64,000 bases of DNA, taken from positions 1-64,000 of the forward strand of contig NZ_WHOS01000039.1 in NCBI RefSeq assembly GCF_013340935.1, read 5' to 3'. This DNA is from Azospirillum melinis (GTDB lineage: Bacteria > Pseudomonadota > Alphaproteobacteria > Azospirillales > Azospirillaceae). Made by a program: the position numbers and the translations under genes. Shown here one piece after another: positions 16,768 to 26,119 of the stretch (within the stretch, counting starts at the first letter, position 1; each line of letters opens with the position of its first letter). The notes beneath the pieces are model-generated. The model did not search any database, had not been told where the DNA came from, and was given only the letters and a program-made list of their open reading frames with translations.

Positions 16768-17243
16768 ACGCACCTGAATTTTGGGTCTTCGTCGCCTTCG
16801 TCATCTTCATGGCCCTGGTCTGGAAGAAGGCGTCTGCCGCCATCGGTACCGCTTTGGACGGCCGCGCCGAGCGCATCCGCTCCGAACTGGACGAGGCCGA
16901 GCGTCTTCACAAGGACGCCCAGGCCCTGCTGAACGGCTACCAGAGCCGTCTGGCCGATGCCAAGAAGGAAGCGGAGGCCGTTCTGGCCCACGCTCGTGAG
17001 GAAGCCGCCCGTCTGCAGGCCCAGGCCGGTTCCGACCTGGAAGCGTCGCTGAAGCGTCGCGAGGCCCAGGCCATGGACCGCATCGCCCAGGCGGAAGCCG
17101 CGGCGCTGGCCGAGGTCCGCAACCTGACAGTCGACGTCGCCATCGGCGCCAGCCGGCGCGTCCTGGCCGGCGGCCTGCCCCCGGCCCAGGCCGACAAGCT
17201 GATCGAGCAGTCGATCGGCGAGCTGCCGAAGCACCTGCACTGA
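16764..17243 (+). CDS. atpF: ATP synthase FO subunit b
   Basis: Predicted 159 aa. N-terminal membrane helix (FWVFVAFVIFMALVWKKAS) and a coiled coil that extends to F1. It overlaps the b' gene by four bases, which suggests coupled 1:1 translation. It is the last FO gene; as is usual in alphaproteobacteria the F1 genes are not here. A terminator follows 65 bases later. Confidence 0.95.
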   Translation: MNAPEFWVFVAFVIFMALVWKKASAAIGTALDGRAERIRSELDEAERLHKDAQALLNGYQSRLADAKKEAEAVLAHAREEAARLQAQAGSDLEASLKRREAQAMDRIAQAEAAALAEVRNLTVDVAIGASRRVLAGGLPPAQADKLIEQSIGELPKHLH

Positions 17244-17304
17244 TCGGTACGCTTGGCCCAGGTCCCTCGCGACGATTGTTGCGGTTTGGACAACGGACTT
17301 TAGA

Positions 17305-17332
17305 AAACCCCGGCCTTGGCGCCGGGGTTTTT
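17305..17332 (+). terminator. Rho-independent terminator of the FO operon
   Basis: CCCCGGC (17308-17314) pairs with GCCGGGG (17321-17327) around a 6-base loop, with A residues before and five T residues after. Confidence 0.88.
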
Positions 17333-17405
17333 CTTTGGTCGAATGGAACGGTCCCGTCCTTCTCCACCGCCCTCCCCCATCGCCCGGCCGGAGTTCCGTT
17401 CACCG

Positions 17406-18206
17406 ATGTCCGACACCGCCCCCTTCCCTTCCGTCTTCGTTTCCCATGGCGCCCCCACGCTGATCCTGGAAACCAGCGCCGGCCGCGATTTCCTCGCCGG
17501 GTTGGGTCGCAAGCTCGGCCGGCCGAGCGCCATTCTGGCGGTGTCCGCCCACTGGACCACCCGGGTGCCGGCGGTCAGCGGGGCGACGGCGCCCGAAACG
17601 GTTCACGATTTCTACGGATTCCCGGACGAACTCTACCGCATGCGCTACGCCGCTCCCGGCGCTCCGGCGCTGGCCGGCCGGGTGGCGGAGATGACCGGTG
17701 CCGTTGTCGATCCGTCGCAGGGGCTCGACCATGGTGCCTGGGTGCCGCTGATGCTGATGTATCCAGAGGCCGACATCCCGGTGGCGCAGCTGTCGGTGAT
17801 GCCCTACCGCAGCGCCGCCGACCACATCGCGCTCGGTCGCCTGCTGGAGCCGCTGCGGCGCGACGGCGTCCTGATCCTCGCCAGCGGCGGCGCCGTCCAT
17901 AACCTGCGGGAGTTCCGCTTCGGCGGCAACAGCGCCGCCCCCTGGGCCACCGGCTTCGCCGGCTGGCTGGACAGGACGCTGGAGGCCGGCGACGCCGATG
18001 CCGTTGGCAATTGGCTGGACGCCAGCCCGGACGCCCGCCGCGCCCACCCGACCGACGAGCATTTCCTGCCGCTGCCGGTGGCGCTGGGGGCCGCCGGTCC
18101 GCGGCCGAAGACCGAACGCCTGCATGCCGGCTTCGAACATGGCAGCCTGGGCATGCACGCCTACGCCTTCACCAGCGCGCAAACCGACGCCCAAGCTGAC
18201 GCCTAA
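17406..18206 (+). CDS. DODA-type (class III extradiol) dioxygenase
   Basis: Predicted 266 aa, typical for the LigB-like DODA/YgiD family, which opens catechol rings such as DOPA with a single metal. Metal-site histidines are seen in VFVSHGAPT, AVSAHWT and QGLDHGAWVPL; a further conserved GGAVHNLRE contributes the usual fourth histidine. ATG at 17406 leads straight into the conserved first strand. It stands alone, so the substrate is unknown; bacterial members are often annotated as 4,5-DOPA dioxygenase. The C-terminus ends in a Gln/Ala/Asp-rich tail of simple sequence. Confidence 0.88.
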   Translation: MSDTAPFPSVFVSHGAPTLILETSAGRDFLAGLGRKLGRPSAILAVSAHWTTRVPAVSGATAPETVHDFYGFPDELYRMRYAAPGAPALAGRVAEMTGAVVDPSQGLDHGAWVPLMLMYPEADIPVAQLSVMPYRSAADHIALGRLLEPLRRDGVLILASGGAVHNLREFRFGGNSAAPWATGFAGWLDRTLEAGDADAVGNWLDASPDARRAHPTDEHFLPLPVALGAAGPRPKTERLHAGFEHGSLGMHAYAFTSAQTDAQADA

Positions 18207-18377
18207 GCCGACGCAGAGGCCGATGCCGCCTGACCTTTGGCGGTACTCCGTCGCACACTTGTCTGTTTGCCTGGGGGGATAGCCAAGCTACAATCCGCGC
18301 GCGCGGCGACCGGCCGCTCAATGGTTGTGGCCGGTCGGATGCGGGAATCGTCAGGCACAGCGCGAGCGGGAGTCGGT

Positions 18378-20435
18378 GTGAAGCGGAACGGCATTCTGTC
18401 CCGGAGCGGCCGCCGGACCCGATTCCGCGACATGACCGTGTCGGCGCGGGTGGGCGCGGGCTTCGGCATCGCCCTTGGGCTGGTCGTCCTGCTGGCCTTG
18501 ATCGGGCTCGGCTGGTTCTACGCGGTGTCGCGCGACATCGGCGCCTTCTCCGGCCGCGCCGACCTGTCGCAGGTGGCGGCCGACGCCGACGTCAGTCTGC
18601 GCGACATGGAAGTCGCCGTGCGCGACCATCTGACCTACGGCGACGACCAGAGCCTCCTCGACGCCTCCTGGCGGCACGACACGCTGCGCGACCGGCTCGA
18701 CGCGCTGTCCAAGACCGTGGTCGAAACCGCGGATCGCCAGGGCGTCGACAAGGCCCGCACCGCGCTGGAGGATTACTGGGCGGCGGTGCAGAAGCTGATC
18801 GCGCTGCGCAGCGACCGCAACGGCCAGATGACCGGCGTTCTGGAACCGCTGGTCGCTGAAACGCGCCGCAAGCTCGACCAGCTCAAGAATGCCGGCGGCG
18901 TCGATTCGACCGCACTCGCCAGCGATGCCGCCATCGCCACCCTGCTGATGCAGGAGCATCTGACCCGCTACGTCGACCGCCGCGATCCGCAGGATGCGGA
19001 GGCGATGCGCACCCAGCTTGCCGCCGCCCGCGACCGGCTGGCGGAGATGAACCGTTATCTGTGGGTTCCCGGCACCAAGCAGTCGATCGACGAGGTCACC
19101 GCCCTGCTGGCGAAGGCGGGCGGCGTTCTGTCCGCCATCGAAGGCTCGGTGGTCGAGGAGGACAATCTGCGCGCCGAGGCGATGGCCGCCAACGCCGCCG
19201 GCATCGCCGCCAATCTGGGCGAGATCCGCCGCCGGGCGGAGGCCGGAACCCAGGCGCTGCGCGGCACGCTGACCAGCGGCCTGTCGGGCTACACCAGCGT
19301 CGCGCTGTGGATCGGCGGGCTGGTCCTGCTGATTGGGCTCGTGGCGCTGTGGCTTGTCCAGCGCAGCATCGCCGTCCCGGTGAAGACGATGGCGACCGCT
19401 GTGACGGCCCTGGCCGCCGGCCGCACCGACCTGACACTGCCGGCGCTGACCGGACAGGACGAGATCGCCACCATGGCCCGCGCTGTGGAAGCCCTGCGCG
19501 GCACCGCCGAGGACACCGAACGCGAGCGCCGCGAGGCGGAGGTCGAGCACACCCGCCTGCTGCGCGAGAAGGCGATGGCCGACGCCGCCAGCCGGGCCAA
19601 GAGCGATTTCCTCGTCAACATGGGCCATGAACTGCACGGTCCGCTGACCGAGATCGTCAATGCCAGCCAGACGCTGATGACCGACCTGCACCGGCTGGGC
19701 GTCGATGAGCTGGCGACCGACGTCGAGCACATCCAGTGGACCGGCGAGCAGTTGACCGGCCTGGTCGACGCCATCCTGGACTATGCCAAGGTCGAGGCCG
19801 GGGCGATGGATGTCTGCCTGCAGGATTTCGACGTCAACCGGCTGCTGACCGAGGCGCGTGAGCGGTCGATGCCGGCAGCCGACCTCTACGGTAACGCGCT
19901 CGAGCTGTCGGCGCCGTCCGCGCTCGGCCAGATGCATTCGGATTTCACCAAGGTGCGGCAGACGCTGCTGAACCTGCTGGACAACGCCTGCAAATTCACC
20001 CAGGACGGCACCGTCACCCTGTCGGCCGAGCGGATGGAGCGCGACGGCGCCCGCTGGTACCGCTTCACCGTCGCCGACACCGGCCGCGGCTTTGCGACCG
20101 CACAGACCGGCCGGCTGTTCCAGCCCTTCGTCCAGGGTGCCGGCAACGGGACCGTGGCGACCCGCGGCCAGGGCAAGCCGCGCGGGGCCGGGCTGGGACT
20201 GACGCTGGTCGGCCATTACACCGCCATGCTGGGCGGCGACATCGAGGTGGCGAGCGAGCCCGGCCAGGGCACGCGCATCGCCATCGCCCTGCCCGCCGTC
20301 TATGAACCGCCGGCCGAAGAACGCCCGCTTCAGGTCGAGGCGGTCGGCAATGCCAAGCCGCTGCTGCGGGTCGCCGCCCTCAAGCCGGCCGGGCATCTGG
20401 CCACCACCACCTCGATGACACAGATCGGCCCTTAA
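18378..20435 (+). CDS. Membrane-bound histidine kinase with HAMP domain
   Basis: Predicted 685 aa. Membrane helix (about 28-50), helical periplasmic sensor (about 55-300) rich in Ala/Asp/Arg, second membrane helix (about 308-330), HAMP (about 330-385), dimerisation domain with the phosphoacceptor histidine in FLVNMGHELHGPLTEI (about 417), and ATPase domain with N box NLLDNACKFT, G1 VADTGRGF and G2 RGAGLGLTLVGHY. The residues after the histidine (LHGPL) deviate from the usual LRTPL. No receiver domain and no adjacent response regulator, so it is an orphan. Start is the GTG at 18378 with GGGAG five bases upstream; the frame is open to 18237. Confidence 0.88.
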   Translation: MKRNGILSRSGRRTRFRDMTVSARVGAGFGIALGLVVLLALIGLGWFYAVSRDIGAFSGRADLSQVAADADVSLRDMEVAVRDHLTYGDDQSLLDASWRHDTLRDRLDALSKTVVETADRQGVDKARTALEDYWAAVQKLIALRSDRNGQMTGVLEPLVAETRRKLDQLKNAGGVDSTALASDAAIATLLMQEHLTRYVDRRDPQDAEAMRTQLAAARDRLAEMNRYLWVPGTKQSIDEVTALLAKAGGVLSAIEGSVVEEDNLRAEAMAANAAGIAANLGEIRRRAEAGTQALRGTLTSGLSGYTSVALWIGGLVLLIGLVALWLVQRSIAVPVKTMATAVTALAAGRTDLTLPALTGQDEIATMARAVEALRGTAEDTERERREAEVEHTRLLREKAMADAASRAKSDFLVNMGHELHGPLTEIVNASQTLMTDLHRLGVDELATDVEHIQWTGEQLTGLVDAILDYAKVEAGAMDVCLQDFDVNRLLTEARERSMPAADLYGNALELSAPSALGQMHSDFTKVRQTLLNLLDNACKFTQDGTVTLSAERMERDGARWYRFTVADTGRGFATAQTGRLFQPFVQGAGNGTVATRGQGKPRGAGLGLTLVGHYTAMLGGDIEVASEPGQGTRIAIALPAVYEPPAEERPLQVEAVGNAKPLLRVAALKPAGHLATTTSMTQIGP

Positions 20436-20459
20436 AGGCCGAAGGATCGGAGCCGCCGA

Positions 20460-21149
20460 TCAGAAGCGCGGACGCGCCGTGTCCTCGGGCGCGTCGTTGT
20501 CGTCGATGGGCTGGCCGTACTTCATCCGCCGCATCTTCTCCGCCACCCGCGTGATCTCGTCGGGCGGCAGGATCACCGGCTCGCCGAACTGCTGGGCGTA
20601 GAGATACTGGCGGGCCAGCGTCTCGACCTCGACCGCGAGCGCCAGGGCCCCCGCCACACTGTTCCCCAGCACGATCATGCCGTGATTGGCCAGCAGGCAG
20701 ACAAGCCGCCCGTCCAGCGCCGTCAGGGCGTGATCCGACAGGTCCTGCGTGCCGAAGGTCGCGTAAGGGGCGCAGCGGATCGAATCGCCGCCGGCCAGCG
20801 CCACCATGTAATGGAAGGACGGGATGCCGCGGCCATGCACCGCAAGCGCGGTGGCGAAGGCCGGATGGGCGTGGAGAACGACCGTCACGTCCGGCCGCGC
20901 CCGCAGGATGTCGCGATGGATGCGCCATTCCGACGAGGGCCGGCGGTCGCCGAGATAGGTGCCGTCGAAGCCCATCTCGACAATGTCGGCAGGGGTCATC
21001 GCCTCATAGGGCATGCTGGTCGGAGTGACCAGGAAGCCGCCGTCGATCCGGTGGGACAGGTTGCCCGACATGCCCTGGTTGATGCCCAGCCGGTTCATGG
21101 CGAGGCAGCCGTCGATGACGGCCTGGCGTTCGGAAAGGTTGGTGGTCAT
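20460..21149 (-). CDS. Class II aldolase/adducin family protein
   Basis: Predicted 229 aa. Class II aldolases use a zinc ion to cleave or epimerise sugar phosphates. The zinc ligands can be placed as in L-fuculose-phosphate aldolase: Glu in SSEWRIHRDI, two histidines in VVLHAHPAF and a third in LANHGMIVLG. The N-terminal NQGMSGNLSHRI is the phosphate-binding loop. The specific sugar cannot be told from sequence. The ATG at 21149 matches the family start; the longer open frame upstream has no support. It converges with the histidine kinase. Confidence 0.87.
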   Translation of the reverse strand: MTTNLSERQAVIDGCLAMNRLGINQGMSGNLSHRIDGGFLVTPTSMPYEAMTPADIVEMGFDGTYLGDRRPSSEWRIHRDILRARPDVTVVLHAHPAFATALAVHGRGIPSFHYMVALAGGDSIRCAPYATFGTQDLSDHALTALDGRLVCLLANHGMIVLGNSVAGALALAVEVETLARQYLYAQQFGEPVILPPDEITRVAEKMRRMKYGQPIDDNDAPEDTARPRF

Positions 21150-21249
21150 GGCGGGCGCGTCCGGAATGGCGGGAGCGCCAAAGGGGCCATGGCATGCGGA
21201 CAGGGTCAAGGGGAAGCGTGAAGACGGGGGACGCTTCCCCCGCCCTTCC

Positions 21250-22308
21250 CTACTCCGCCGGCGTGCCGTGGTGATTGCCGTGGCGCACCTTCTCGCCGGT
21301 GACTTCCTCGACCCACAGGGAATGGTGCTCGCGCGCCCATTGCAGTTCGACCTGCCCGTCGCCCATGGCGTCGAAAGCACCTTCCATGCCGACGGAGCCG
21401 ATGTAGATGTGCGCCAGGATGATGGCGATCATGATCACGGCAATCGCCGCATGGGCCAACTGGTAGAGTTGCATCTCCTCCAGCGTGGCGAAGCTGAAGG
21501 GGAAGATCAGCTGCACGCCGGTGAAGCCCAGCGCCGCACCGCCGACGACGGTGGACCAGAAGATCACCTTCTGGCCGCCGTTGAACTTGTGCGCCGGCGG
21601 ATGGACGCCCTTGGCGAACAGGCCGCCCGCCTTCAGGAACCAGGTCAGGTCATGACGCGACGGGATGTTGTGGTGCACCCACATGACGAAGATCAGCGCC
21701 ACGCCCAGGATGAAGGCGAATCCTAAAAAGTTGTGCGCCAGCTTGCCGTAATGGGTCAGCGCGGCGAAGGGTTCCGGGCCGATCAGCGGCAGCAGCGTGT
21801 GCCGGCCGTACAGCACATTCAGGCCCGAAATGGCGAGCACGACGAAGCTGCCGGCGGTCATCCAATGCACGCCGCGCTCGAAGGCGTTGAAGCGCTGGAT
21901 GGTGCGGCCGGTCTTCTCGCCATCGATGCGGATGCGACCGCGGACCAGGAAGAACAGAGCCAGCAGGGCCAGGATGCCGCCAAGCACCCAGGAGCCGTAC
22001 TGGCTGAGCGGGCCGTTGCGCACCGCGCGCCACGCCTCGCCCTCCGACTGGATCAGCACGCCGGCCTGTTTGTTCGGGATGGAAACGGTTCCCTGCTCGC
22101 CCAGCCGGATGGCGTGCCAGCTGTCGCCGCGGCTCTGGCCCGGGATCTGGGTCGGCACCATCGGCCCGTCGCGGTCGACCGGCTGCTCCGCCGCCGGTCC
22201 GCCGATCCGGACGCTGGACTGGGCGGCGGCCGGCAGCGCGAGACCGCCGGCAAGTCCGATCCCGAGCAGCAGAGCGGCGGCAGCCGACTTCATGCGATGA
22301 CCTTCCAT
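21250..22308 (-). CDS. fdhC: Formate dehydrogenase cytochrome b subunit (gamma)
   Basis: Predicted 352 aa. This subunit anchors the enzyme in the membrane and passes electrons from formate to quinone through two b hemes. A signal peptide is followed by a periplasmic segment of about 80 residues, then four membrane helices with heme-ligand histidines in FNAFERGVHW, THYGKLAHN, VHHNIPSRH and YQLAHAAIA. The long N-terminal extension is typical of alphaproteobacterial FdhC. ATG at 22308 is preferred: AGGGAG upstream overlaps the stop codon of the small lipoprotein gene, implying coupling. ATG at 22293, directly before the signal peptide, is the alternative. Confidence 0.93.
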   Translation of the reverse strand: MEGHRMKSAAAALLLGIGLAGGLALPAAAQSSVRIGGPAAEQPVDRDGPMVPTQIPGQSRGDSWHAIRLGEQGTVSIPNKQAGVLIQSEGEAWRAVRNGPLSQYGSWVLGGILALLALFFLVRGRIRIDGEKTGRTIQRFNAFERGVHWMTAGSFVVLAISGLNVLYGRHTLLPLIGPEPFAALTHYGKLAHNFLGFAFILGVALIFVMWVHHNIPSRHDLTWFLKAGGLFAKGVHPPAHKFNGGQKVIFWSTVVGGAALGFTGVQLIFPFSFATLEEMQLYQLAHAAIAVIMIAIILAHIYIGSVGMEGAFDAMGDGQVELQWAREHHSLWVEEVTGEKVRHGNHHGTPAE

Positions 22309-22318
22309 CGGACGCTCC

Positions 22319-22513
22319 CTATCGCACACCCTGATAGGCGGTGCGCTGTTGCAGCGCCCGCACCTGTTCGGCGCTCAACGGCGTGTCGGCCGCGCCCTGG
22401 TAGACGCCCTTGTCCAGATGGACCGGGCGCGGCGTCCCGTCCTCCTGGCAGCCGGCCAGCAGGACGACGGCGCCGAACGCCAGCACAGCGGCCCGGATGA
22501 CGGCCACCGTCAC
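22319..22513 (-). CDS. Small lipoprotein encoded between fdhB and fdhC
   Basis: Predicted 64 aa starting at GTG (22513), whose last two bases plus the next A form the fdhB stop codon (GTGA overlap), and ending 10 bases before fdhC. The N-terminus is a lipoprotein signal (VLAFGAVVLLAGCQED; the cysteine at about 22 would be lipidated), and the mature part is only about 43 residues, ending in PLSAEQVRALQQRTAYQ. I do not recognise a family. Tight packing on both sides argues strongly that it is real and made together with formate dehydrogenase; an assembly or stability role on the periplasmic face is inference only. Confidence 0.75.
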   Translation of the reverse strand: MTVAVIRAAVLAFGAVVLLAGCQEDGTPRPVHLDKGVYQGAADTPLSAEQVRALQQRTAYQGVR

Positions 22514-23187
22514 AGCCCCTGCTTCTGCACGGGCAGACCGCCAGTCGGACTGCCGGTGCCCTGGAACAGCGAACCGCCGGGCTGGCCGCGCTCCTGGCCC
22601 GACTTGGTCTGGTAGGCGGCGCTCCACCCCCAGGCGCCGGAGCCGAAGCCGCGGGCGGCGACGCGCTCGCGGTAGATGTCCGACACCTTGTCGGCGTCTC
22701 CGGCCAGCAGGGCCTTTGTCGAGCACATCTCGGCGCAGAGCGGCAGCTTGCCCTCGGCCAGACGGTTGCGGCCGTACTTCTTGAACTCGGCTTCCGAATT
22801 GTCGGGCTCGGGACCGCCGGAGCAGAAGGTGCACTTGTCCATCTTGCCGCGGGTGCCGAAGTTGCCGGCCTGCGGATATTGCGGTGCGCCGAACGGGCAG
22901 GCGTAGAAGCAATAGCCGCAGCCGATGCACAGGTCCTTGTTGTGCAGGACCACGCCTTCGTCGGTCTGGTAGAAGCAGTCGACCGGGCAGACCGCCTTGC
23001 AGGGCGCATCGGAGCAATGCATGCAGGCGACCGAGATCGTCCGCTCCCCCGGCTTGCCGTCGTTGATGGTCACGACACGGCGGCGGTTGATGCCCCAGGG
23101 GATCTCATGCTCGTTCTTGCAGGCGGTGACGCAGGCGTTGCACTCGATGCAGCGCTCGGCGTCGCACAGGAATTTCATCCGGGCCAT
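22510..23187 (-). CDS. fdhB: Formate dehydrogenase iron-sulfur subunit (beta)
   Basis: Predicted 225 aa. It carries four [4Fe-4S] clusters that relay electrons from the catalytic subunit to the cytochrome. Cysteine groups are visible in CIECNACVTACKNEH, CMHCSDAPCKAVCPV, CIGCGYCFYACPFG and in the KCTFC...LCAEMC pair. It lacks the C-terminal membrane helix of the E. coli FdnH type; the last 50 residues are Gly/Gln/Ser-rich. It lies 18 bases after fdhA and overlaps the lipoprotein gene by four bases. Confidence 0.95.
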   Translation of the reverse strand: MARMKFLCDAERCIECNACVTACKNEHEIPWGINRRRVVTINDGKPGERTISVACMHCSDAPCKAVCPVDCFYQTDEGVVLHNKDLCIGCGYCFYACPFGAPQYPQAGNFGTRGKMDKCTFCSGGPEPDNSEAEFKKYGRNRLAEGKLPLCAEMCSTKALLAGDADKVSDIYRERVAARGFGSGAWGWSAAYQTKSGQERGQPGGSLFQGTGSPTGGLPVQKQGL

Positions 23188-23205
23188 GGTTCAAACTCCT
23201 GCGCG

Positions 23206-26106
23206 TCAGGCCGCCTGGATGCGGCAAAGGGTGGTCTTGGTTTCCTGCATCTGGGTCACCGAATCGTAGCCGTAGGTGGTCGCCGTGTTGGCGGCCTCGC
23301 CCAGCACGATCGGGTCGGCCCCGGCCGGGTATTTGGAGCGCAGATCCTGGCCCTGATACACGCCGCCGAAATGGAAGGGCATGAAGGCGACGCCGCGGCC
23401 GACACGCTCGGTCACCATCGCCTTGACCTTCACCCTGCCCTTCTCGGGGCCTTCGACCCAGACCAGCTGGCCGTCCTTGACGCCGGCATTGTTGGCGTCG
23501 AACGGGTTGATCTCGACGAACATGTCCTGCTGCAGCTCGGCCAGCCAGGGGTTGGAGCGTGTCTCGTCGCCGCCGCCCTCATACTCGACCAGACGGCCGG
23601 AGGTGAGGATGATCGGATACTCCTTCGACACGTCGCGGTCCTGGATGGACTTGTACAGAGTCGGCACGCGCCAGGACTTGGTGTCCTTGTAGGTCGGATA
23701 GCTGGCGACCAGATCGCGGCGCGGGGTGTAGAGCGGCTCGCGGTGGATCGGAACCGGGTCCGGGAAGTTCCAGGCGACGCAGCGGGCCTTGGCGTTGCCC
23801 GGCGGGTTCAGCCCGTGCTTGATCGCCACGCGCTGGATGCCGCCGGACAGGTCGGTGGTCCAGGACACCGCGCCGATCTTGTCGCCGCCGATCTTCTGGA
23901 TGACCGCCAGTTCCTCCGGCGTCAGGTCCGCGTCGAAGCCCAGCTTCTGGAGCATCGCCATGGTGACTTCCGGATAGCCGTCCTTGATCTCCGACCCTTC
24001 CGGATAGGAGCCTTCGGCCAGCAGCGTCACGCCGTTGCGCTCGACGCCGAAGCGGGCGCGGAAGGCACCGCCGCCCTGGGCGACCGGCAGCGAGGTGTCG
24101 TAGAGGTTGGCGGAGCCCGGATGCTTCATCTCCGGCGTGCCCCAGCACGGCCAGGGCAGGCCGAAGTAATCGCCGTCGCATGGGCCGCCGACGGCGCGCA
24201 GCGTCGTCTTGTCGAAGGTGGCCTGATGCTGCATGTGCAGCTTGAGGCGCTCCGGCGACTGGCCGGTATAGCCGACCGACCACATGCCGCGGTTCCACTC
24301 GCGGGTGATGTCCTCGATCGACGGCTCGTTGCCGGTGACCTTCACGTTCTTGACCAGATCCTCCGCGAAGCCGAACTTCTTGGCGAAGAGATACATGATC
24401 TCGTGGTCGGTCTTCGATTCGAACAGCGGCTCCATGATCTTGTCGCGCCACTGGACCGAGCGGTTGGACGCGGTGGCGGAGCCGGAGGTCTCGAACTGGG
24501 TCGCGGCCGGCAGCAGGTAGAAGTTGTCCTTGCGGTCGGGCAGCACCGCTGTCATCGTCGGATAGGGATCGACGACGACCAGCAGCTCCAGCTTCTCCAT
24601 CGCCTTCTTCATGTCGGGCAGACGGACCTGACTGTTCGGCGCATGGCCCCAGAAGACCATGCCCTTGACCGGGTTCGGCTGGTCCAGGTTCTCCTTGGCT
24701 TCCAGCACGCCGTCGAACCAGCGCGACACCGGGATGCCGGTGCTCTCCATCAGCGCCTTGGAGCCGAAGCGCTTCAGGATGCCGTCATAGGGGAGATCCC
24801 AGACGCGCGCCCAATGGCGCCACGCGCCCTCGGCCAGGCCGTAATAGCCGGGCAGGCTGTCCGACGTGACGCCGAAATCGGTCGCGCCCTGGACGTTGTC
24901 GTGGCCGCGGAAGATGTTGGTGCCGCCGCCCGACACGCCGACATTGCCGAGCGCCAGCTGCAGCACGCAATAGGCGCGGGTGTTGTTGTTGCCGATGTGG
25001 TGCTGGGTGCCGCCCATGCACCAGACCAGCGTGCCCGGACGGTTGGAGGCCAGGGTGCGGGCGACGCGGTGCAGCTGCGAGCCGGGAACGCCGGTGACGC
25101 GCTCCACCTCTTCCGGCGTCCATTTGGCAACCTCGGCGCGGATGTCGTCGAAGCCGTAGACGCGCTTGGCGATGTAGTCCTTGTCCTCCCAGCCGTTCTG
25201 CAGGACGTGCCAGAGGATGCCCCAGACCAGCGCCACGTCGGTGCCGGGACGGAAGCGGATATATTCGTTGGCGTGGGCGGCGGTGCGGGTGAAGCGCGGA
25301 TCGGCGACGATCAGCGGAGCGGCGTTCTGCTCCTTCGCCTTCAGCACATGCATCATGGCGACGGGGTGCGCCTCGGCGGCGTTGGAGCCGATGAAGAACA
25401 GCGCCTTCGACTTCTGGATGTCGTTGTAGCTGTTCGTCATGGCGCCGTAGCCCCAGACGTTCGCCACGCCGGCCACGGTGGTGGAGTGGCAGATGCGCGC
25501 CTGATGGTCGACGTTGTTGGTGCCCCACAGCGCCGCGAACTTGCGGAACAGATAGGCCTGCTCGTTGCTGTGCTTGGCAGAACCGAGCCAGAACACCGAA
25601 TCCGGGCCAGACTGCTCGCGGATCGACAGCAGTTTGGAGCCGACCTCCTCGATGGCCTGGTCCCAGCCGATCCGGGTCCACTTGCCGTCGACCATCTTCA
25701 TCGGATAGCGCAGGCGGCGCTCGCCATGGGCGTGCTCGCGCACCGAGGCGCCCTTGGCGCAGTGCGAACCGAGGTTGATCGGGCTGTCGAAGCCGGGCTC
25801 CTGCCCGATCCAGACGCCGTTCTGCACTTCGGCCACCACGGTGCAGCCGACCGAGCAATGGGTGCAGACCGACTTGACCTGCTTGACCGGAGCCCCGGCG
25901 ACGGCGGCCGCGGTGGCGGCATCGGCCTTCTTCACCATGCCGAAGGGCATGGCGGAGGCCAGCGCGGCGCCGCCGGCGGCGATGCCGGAGGTGCGCAGGA
26001 AGGCGCGGCGGTCGACCGTGACGCCGGTGGCGGTCGCCAGCGTCTGGGTCAGGGTACGGGCGAGGTGGCGGCCGCCGGAGGTGGCCGAGCTTTTCTTGAT
26101 GAGCAT
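23206..26106 (-). CDS. fdhA: Formate dehydrogenase catalytic subunit (alpha), molybdopterin-dependent
   Basis: Predicted 966 aa. It oxidises formate to CO2 at a Mo or W bis-MGD centre, probably in the periplasm. The N-terminus has a twin-arginine signal (VDRRAFLRTSG), then the [4Fe-4S] group CTHCSVGC...GSHCAKGA. The metal-ligand position, selenocysteine in E. coli FdnG, is cysteine here (ARICHSTTVAG), so no UGA recoding is needed. Molybdopterin-binding motifs (GSNAAEAHP, GGTQHHIGNNNTRA) and the C-terminal guanosine-binding domain are intact. The ATG at 26106 has AGAGGAA upstream. The adjacent tungstate-type transporter makes W plausible, but sequence alone cannot separate Mo from W. Confidence 0.96.
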   Translation of the reverse strand: MLIKKSSATSGGRHLARTLTQTLATATGVTVDRRAFLRTSGIAAGGAALASAMPFGMVKKADAATAAAVAGAPVKQVKSVCTHCSVGCTVVAEVQNGVWIGQEPGFDSPINLGSHCAKGASVREHAHGERRLRYPMKMVDGKWTRIGWDQAIEEVGSKLLSIREQSGPDSVFWLGSAKHSNEQAYLFRKFAALWGTNNVDHQARICHSTTVAGVANVWGYGAMTNSYNDIQKSKALFFIGSNAAEAHPVAMMHVLKAKEQNAAPLIVADPRFTRTAAHANEYIRFRPGTDVALVWGILWHVLQNGWEDKDYIAKRVYGFDDIRAEVAKWTPEEVERVTGVPGSQLHRVARTLASNRPGTLVWCMGGTQHHIGNNNTRAYCVLQLALGNVGVSGGGTNIFRGHDNVQGATDFGVTSDSLPGYYGLAEGAWRHWARVWDLPYDGILKRFGSKALMESTGIPVSRWFDGVLEAKENLDQPNPVKGMVFWGHAPNSQVRLPDMKKAMEKLELLVVVDPYPTMTAVLPDRKDNFYLLPAATQFETSGSATASNRSVQWRDKIMEPLFESKTDHEIMYLFAKKFGFAEDLVKNVKVTGNEPSIEDITREWNRGMWSVGYTGQSPERLKLHMQHQATFDKTTLRAVGGPCDGDYFGLPWPCWGTPEMKHPGSANLYDTSLPVAQGGGAFRARFGVERNGVTLLAEGSYPEGSEIKDGYPEVTMAMLQKLGFDADLTPEELAVIQKIGGDKIGAVSWTTDLSGGIQRVAIKHGLNPPGNAKARCVAWNFPDPVPIHREPLYTPRRDLVASYPTYKDTKSWRVPTLYKSIQDRDVSKEYPIILTSGRLVEYEGGGDETRSNPWLAELQQDMFVEINPFDANNAGVKDGQLVWVEGPEKGRVKVKAMVTERVGRGVAFMPFHFGGVYQGQDLRSKYPAGADPIVLGEAANTATTYGYDSVTQMQETKTTLCRIQAA

Positions 26107-26119
26107 CGGGGCGTTCCTC

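Noticed and set aside
23206..26106. Selenocysteine codon in formate dehydrogenase
   Set aside because: The active-site position is encoded as cysteine (ARICHS) and there is no in-frame UGA, so no SECIS element is needed.
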